In this document: positions 60,580-64,000 of the stretch, piece after piece
Position numbering within the stretch: position 1 is the first letter of the stretch
How the letters are laid out: each line of letters starts with the position of its first letter
Assembly (NCBI GenBank): GCA_029202545.1
Contig: CP119311.1
Span: 62,001 to 126,000 of the forward strand
DNA: 64,000 nt
Origin: Candidatus Pseudobacter hemicellulosilyticus
GTDB taxonomy: Bacteria; Bacteroidota; Bacteroidia; Chitinophagales; Chitinophagaceae
Direction: 5' to 3'
Position numbers and translations under genes: made by a program
Notes under the pieces: model-generated
What the model was told of the DNA's origin: nothing
The model's input: the letters and a program-made list of their open reading frames with translations, nothing else
Databases searched by the model: none

Positions 60580-63501
60580 TTAGAACCGGCCGCCACCACC
60601 GCCACGCATCATACCACCTCCCCCGCCGCCACGGGAACCGCCACCACCCGGTCTGCCGCCAAACCGGTTCAGGCTATACATAAAGCTCACCATATAAAAA
60701 CGCTGCAACGCCTCCGTATGCGTATCCTCAATATAGGTTTCCCCGATATTCCGGTTGATATTCCGGTTCTGGTTCAGGATATCCACTACCATGAATTTCA
60801 GCTCACCATTCTTTTTGGGGAACAGCAGCCAGGAGAGACTGGCATTCCACAGCGGCATGCTCTGGTTATAGCCCGCGCTGCGCCCTGTATTGATGAAATA
60901 ATCAAAATCCGTGTCCAGCATCAGCCGGTTGAACAGCACGTAGTTGAACTCCAGCGCATAGCTATGGTTGAAATACCGGTTGCTGGTATCACTGCGCAGG
61001 CTGTAGCGCGCATCATTGTAGTTGAAATTGGCGCGGGCGGCCACATCCAGCTTATCGGGAATATTGTAATCGAACCGGAAACGCTGACCAATGGTCCGGG
61101 TATTGGTATAGTTGACCTGCTTGTTCAGCTTGTTCACATCCCTTGCATACCGTACCGTGGTAGACAGGTTCAGGTTCATAGGACTGCGCCGGCCCGTAGT
61201 TACTTTGATCATGGGAATGCCGATGGTGCCGGAGAAAGCCAGGTCCCAGGCCCCGTTGAGGTTCTCGGGACGGCTCAGCTGAACACCCTTGCCCAGGGTA
61301 TCACTGCTGTTCACGATCTTGTTGCTGACCATATTGCCCGTGAGGTCCATATTCAGGGTCAGGAAATTGGTCATGTTGAACGTGTTGTAGCTCAGTCGCA
61401 GGTTATTGGTGAACTCCTGTTTCAGGTTGGGATTGCCCTCACGGATATTGAGGATATTGCTTTCATCCCGTACATCCTGCAGCTGCGTGATGCTTGGCGC
61501 CCGGGTCTGGCCGCGGTAATTGAAGCGGATGCTTTTCTGCGTACCGATATTGTAATTGAAAGAAGCATTGGGAAAGAAATCAGCAAAGCGCTGCCGCATG
61601 GTGCTGTCCTTGTCAAAGATGGCGCGATGGCTCATATTTTCCAGGGAGGAGAACTGCACGGAGCCACCGATCTGCCAGTCGTACTTTTCCTGCCTTACCC
61701 GGAAATTGGTACCCGCCCGGTGGAAGATATTCAGGTTCTCGAAATAGTTGGTCTGGTTCTTTACCACGCTGTCATATTGCTGTGACTCGTCGCGGTAATT
61801 GAACACGTCCCTGTCGCTGGTGCTTTTATTGATGGTATACGCGTAGTTGAACTCCAGGATCTTGTTGGAGTCAATCATTTCTGTAATAGAAGTGCTGATG
61901 GTATTATTGAAGTTATGGGTCAGCTGCTTATTCCTTTGCCGCTGGTTGATGAAATTACTGGTATCACCATCCGGCGAAAGGAAGAAATAGGGCGACTGGT
62001 TATATCCTTCTCCCTCACTATCGTTCAGACTGGTATTCCAGCCAATGGTGAAGGTCCTGCCGGGCTGCCGGAACCGGTGACGGAAGAGCAGGTTATTGGA
62101 AAAACTGCCGCCATCACGTTCATTATTGCGGAGGCTGCTGCGACTGATAGCCTTATAGTTGAACTTGGGACTGAGGGCCTGCGTAATGGAAGAGTCCGTA
62201 CTGACAGACTCCGACTGCTGCAGGTTGAAATTGGGCGTGATCAGCAGAGAGTTCATACTATCTATCAGGTATTCCAGCCGGAACTGCATGCGGTGATTGG
62301 TGCTGTTATTCTTTGTATAGCTTTCACTGTTCACCTGCGAGGTACTGTCGTTGGCAAAGAAATTCTGCCGGTAACTGTTACTCCTGCTTTCGTTGTTATT
62401 ACCTGAGATAAAATAACTGCCGGCAAACAGCAGTTTGGGGCTCCACTCATCCTGGTAATTGGCGCCTACGCTCCAGGAGCGGGTATTGCCGTTCCCGGCA
62501 TTGCCACCGCTGTTGAAGGCACGGTTGCCACCTCCGCCGCCACCGCCTCTTCCACCACCGCCACCACCACGGCCTCCACCTCCTCCGCCGCCGCTGAATC
62601 CACCTCCACTGAAGCCGCCCATACCACCCATATTACCGATCAGGTCGTTGGCTGTAAAGCCCAGCCTGTTGATATTATTGGCGCTGGCCACTACGGACAT
62701 TCGTTGCTGGTTATTGAACATATTGGCGGAGAGACTGCCTGCGTACAGGTCTTCCGTTCCTGCGCCCACGGTAGCCCGGCCGAACACTCCCTTACGACGG
62801 TCTTTTTTCAGTTTGATATTGATGGTGCGCTGGCGGCTGCCGTCATCAATGCGGGTGAATTTGGCCTGGTCGCTCATATCATCAAAGACCTGTACTGCTT
62901 CTATCATTTCAGCAGTGAGGTTCTTGGTGGCTATTTTAGGATCGGTGCCAAAAAATTCCTTGCCATCTACATAGATCTTGGGAATATCCTCCCCCTGCGA
63001 GGTGATATTGCCGTCCTTGTCCACTTCCATGCCGGGCAGTTTTTTGAGCAGGTCTTCCAGGGTGGCGTTGGGTTTGGTCTTAAAGGCGCTGGCGCGGAAT
63101 TCTACGGTATCTTTCTTGATAGTGATGGGGGGCACAGTCACAATCACACTGGCCAGCATGGAGGTGTCGGGCTTCATTTTGATGGTATCCAGTCGCAGTT
63201 CCGGTTTGGAAGCGGTAATAGATAAATGCCGGATGACCTCGCTGTAGCCTGTAAAAGTGATGCCGAATATAAAAGTGCCGCCGGGGATATTTTTGATCTC
63301 GAAACCGCCCAGTTTGTCGGCTATGGCGAAGCCCACGGTAGTGGAATCGTCCAGGGTCATGATGGTGACGGTAGCGCCGGTAAGGGGCTGGTTATTGGTG
63401 CTGTCCACCACTTTTCCCTGGATGGAGCCTGATGGCTTGTTCTGCGCCATGGCGGACGAGAGGATCAGTAAAAGGATAAGGACCAGGGAGAGTTGTTTCA
63501 T
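60580..63501 (-). CDS. Outer membrane beta-barrel protein with carboxypeptidase-regulatory-like domain (TonB-receptor-like)
   Basis: Protein of 973 residues from ATG 63501, where the signal peptide begins (MKQLSLVLILLLILSSAMAQ). A carboxypeptidase-regulatory-like domain (IQGKVVDSTNNQPLTGATVT) is followed by a plug-like domain (RASAFKTKPNATLEDLLKKL, IPKIYVDGKEFFGTDP, IEAVQVFDDMSDQAKF) and a large barrel of the OMP_b-brl_3 type (RFRFDYNIPDKLDVAARANF, YALEFNYVLFNRLMLDTDFD). It lacks the SusC plug motifs and has no SusD partner. A Gly-rich, Arg-punctuated loop (about 290-330) and a Gly-rich end (RGGGGGGMMRGGGGGRF) are unusual. Possible roles are ferric, metal or peptide uptake, or surface assembly. 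Confidence 0.9.
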   Translation of the reverse strand: MKQLSLVLILLLILSSAMAQNKPSGSIQGKVVDSTNNQPLTGATVTIMTLDDSTTVGFAIADKLGGFEIKNIPGGTFIFGITFTGYSEVIRHLSITASKPELRLDTIKMKPDTSMLASVIVTVPPITIKKDTVEFRASAFKTKPNATLEDLLKKLPGMEVDKDGNITSQGEDIPKIYVDGKEFFGTDPKIATKNLTAEMIEAVQVFDDMSDQAKFTRIDDGSRQRTINIKLKKDRRKGVFGRATVGAGTEDLYAGSLSANMFNNQQRMSVVASANNINRLGFTANDLIGNMGGMGGFSGGGFSGGGGGGGRGGGGGGRGGGGGGGNRAFNSGGNAGNGNTRSWSVGANYQDEWSPKLLFAGSYFISGNNNESRSNSYRQNFFANDSTSQVNSESYTKNNSTNHRMQFRLEYLIDSMNSLLITPNFNLQQSESVSTDSSITQALSPKFNYKAISRSSLRNNERDGGSFSNNLLFRHRFRQPGRTFTIGWNTSLNDSEGEGYNQSPYFFLSPDGDTSNFINQRQRNKQLTHNFNNTISTSITEMIDSNKILEFNYAYTINKSTSDRDVFNYRDESQQYDSVVKNQTNYFENLNIFHRAGTNFRVRQEKYDWQIGGSVQFSSLENMSHRAIFDKDSTMRQRFADFFPNASFNYNIGTQKSIRFNYRGQTRAPSITQLQDVRDESNILNIREGNPNLKQEFTNNLRLSYNTFNMTNFLTLNMDLTGNMVSNKIVNSSDTLGKGVQLSRPENLNGAWDLAFSGTIGIPMIKVTTGRRSPMNLNLSTTVRYARDVNKLNKQVNYTNTRTIGQRFRFDYNIPDKLDVAARANFNYNDARYSLRSDTSNRYFNHSYALEFNYVLFNRLMLDTDFDYFINTGRSAGYNQSMPLWNASLSWLLFPKKNGELKFMVVDILNQNRNINRNIGETYIEDTHTEALQRFYMVSFMYSLNRFGGRPGGGGSRGGGGGGMMRGGGGGRF

Positions 63502-63806
63502 GCAGGGGCTTTTTAAGCGTTTTTTAATGCTATCCCCTGTTTGACGCCGGATTATTCCCAAACCCGCTGCTGACGGCCGGTAAATTAGATAAACGGGCTG
63601 TTTGGCCCGACAGGCGGCCGAACTTGTCCTGTGAACCAGGAAGAAACAGCCGCTGTCTTACCTGTTCAACCATTGATCATCTCCCCATCCGGTTTTCAGG
63701 CTTCCCGGCCCTTTCCGGAACAGCGGCGACGGCCATAAAAAATCCCGGTTGACCGAAGGCCGTAACAGGGCCTTGGATCAACCGGGAAAATTATCAGTAG
63801 CTTATT
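63502..63806. other. Intergenic region
   Basis: It holds the terminator of the last gene (63743-63787) and presumably the promoter of the barrel gene. Nothing else is recognised. Confidence 0.5.
63743..63787 (-). terminator. Two-part hairpin terminator of the NTF2-like gene
   Basis: Outer arms TCCCGGTTGA / TCAACCGGGA and inner arms AAGGC / GCCTT, followed by six T on the minus strand, 20 nt past the stop at 63807. Confidence 0.85.
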
Positions 63807-64000
63807 TTAGTTATTGGTGGGCGATTTAAACGCCTGCCGGGCAATCAGCTTCCAATGCTTATGCTGCTTTTGCCATACGAGCAAAATGCCCAGGCTTACG
63901 GTGCCGGGTTTACCGCCGTCATTGGTAGTGGCGTTCAGTTTGTGGCGTACCAGGGCCGTATTGCCAATCACGGTAATGCTCTGGTCGCTCAGTTCCAGGG
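63807..64000 (-). CDS. NTF2/SnoaL-like (DUF4440-type) protein, C-terminal part
   Basis: The last 64 codons of a gene entering from the right edge. The visible end has strands and motifs typical of DUF4440/NTF2-like folds: ITVIGNTALVRHKLNAT, GTVSLGILLVWQKQHKHWKL and IARQAFKSP. The fold family is the best reading from this short piece; function unknown. Confidence 0.7.
   Translation of the reverse strand, partial: LELSDQSITVIGNTALVRHKLNATTNDGGKPGTVSLGILLVWQKQHKHWKLIARQAFKSPTNN

Noticed and set aside
1..64000. CRISPR arrays, tRNA, rRNA, prophage or integrase genes
   Set aside because: No regularly spaced repeats with unique spacers, no cloverleaf or rRNA-like stretch, and no recombinase or phage structural genes were seen when reading the intergenic regions and ORFs.

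Overview
The window looks like chromosomal DNA of a Bacteroidota bacterium, most likely family Chitinophagaceae. Indicators are three SusC/RagA TonB-linked receptors (two paired with SusD), a one-protein hybrid two-component regulator (HTCS), an ECF sigma/FecR pair beside an STN-type SusC, an HYC_CC_PP family protein, weak Shine-Dalgarno sites and several -7 elements close to TAnnTTTG. No rRNA, tRNA, CRISPR array, integrase or complete insertion sequence was found.

Layout. 1-4286 (minus): ECF sigma factor, FecR anti-sigma factor and a SusC receptor with an N-terminal STN domain, cut by the left window edge. 4417-6790 (minus): a two-gene Septu-type anti-phage module, AAA ATPase (PtuA-like) plus HNH nuclease (PtuB-like), with a small basic ORF upstream. 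7036-15065 (plus): a copper/silver efflux locus with HYC_CC_PP protein, a CusA-type RND pump split into two ORFs by an ATGA junction, TolC-like channel, two tandem membrane-fusion proteins (the second with a heavy-metal-binding domain) and a His-rich DUF3347 lipoprotein. 15059-16244: DinB-fold protein and a small outer-membrane protein.

16442-36686 (minus) is a polysaccharide utilisation region. SusC/SusD pair A (33753-36686, 32287-33735) is followed by the HTCS regulator (27937-32082) and then by operon B: SusC, SusD, a FIVAR/LamG lipoprotein, a putative toroid lipoprotein, a GH130 phosphorylase, an MFS transporter and another lipoprotein. The model is surface binding and cleavage, SusCD import, MFS transport into the cytoplasm and phosphorolysis of a beta-mannoside by GH130. 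Two exact 14-bp repeats, 21 bp apart, upstream of operon B are candidate HTCS operators.

36941-40255 holds a hybrid histidine kinase divergent from an HPt protein and a LytTR response regulator, which together could form a complete phosphorelay. The rest is largely housekeeping: beta-CASP nuclease, DUF4442 protein, thioredoxin-like protein, membrane-anchored C1 peptidase, LysA, ScpB with a very long acidic tail, AtpG, SurE, LpxB, a GH2 beta-galactosidase, truncated haemoglobin, ClC antiporter, zinc-ribbon protein, RpiA, an XRE regulator, a large TonB-receptor-like barrel and a partial NTF2-like protein. Between the C1 peptidase and LysA lie a 21-bp tandem repeat and a short, separately terminated transcription unit that could encode a 26-residue peptide.
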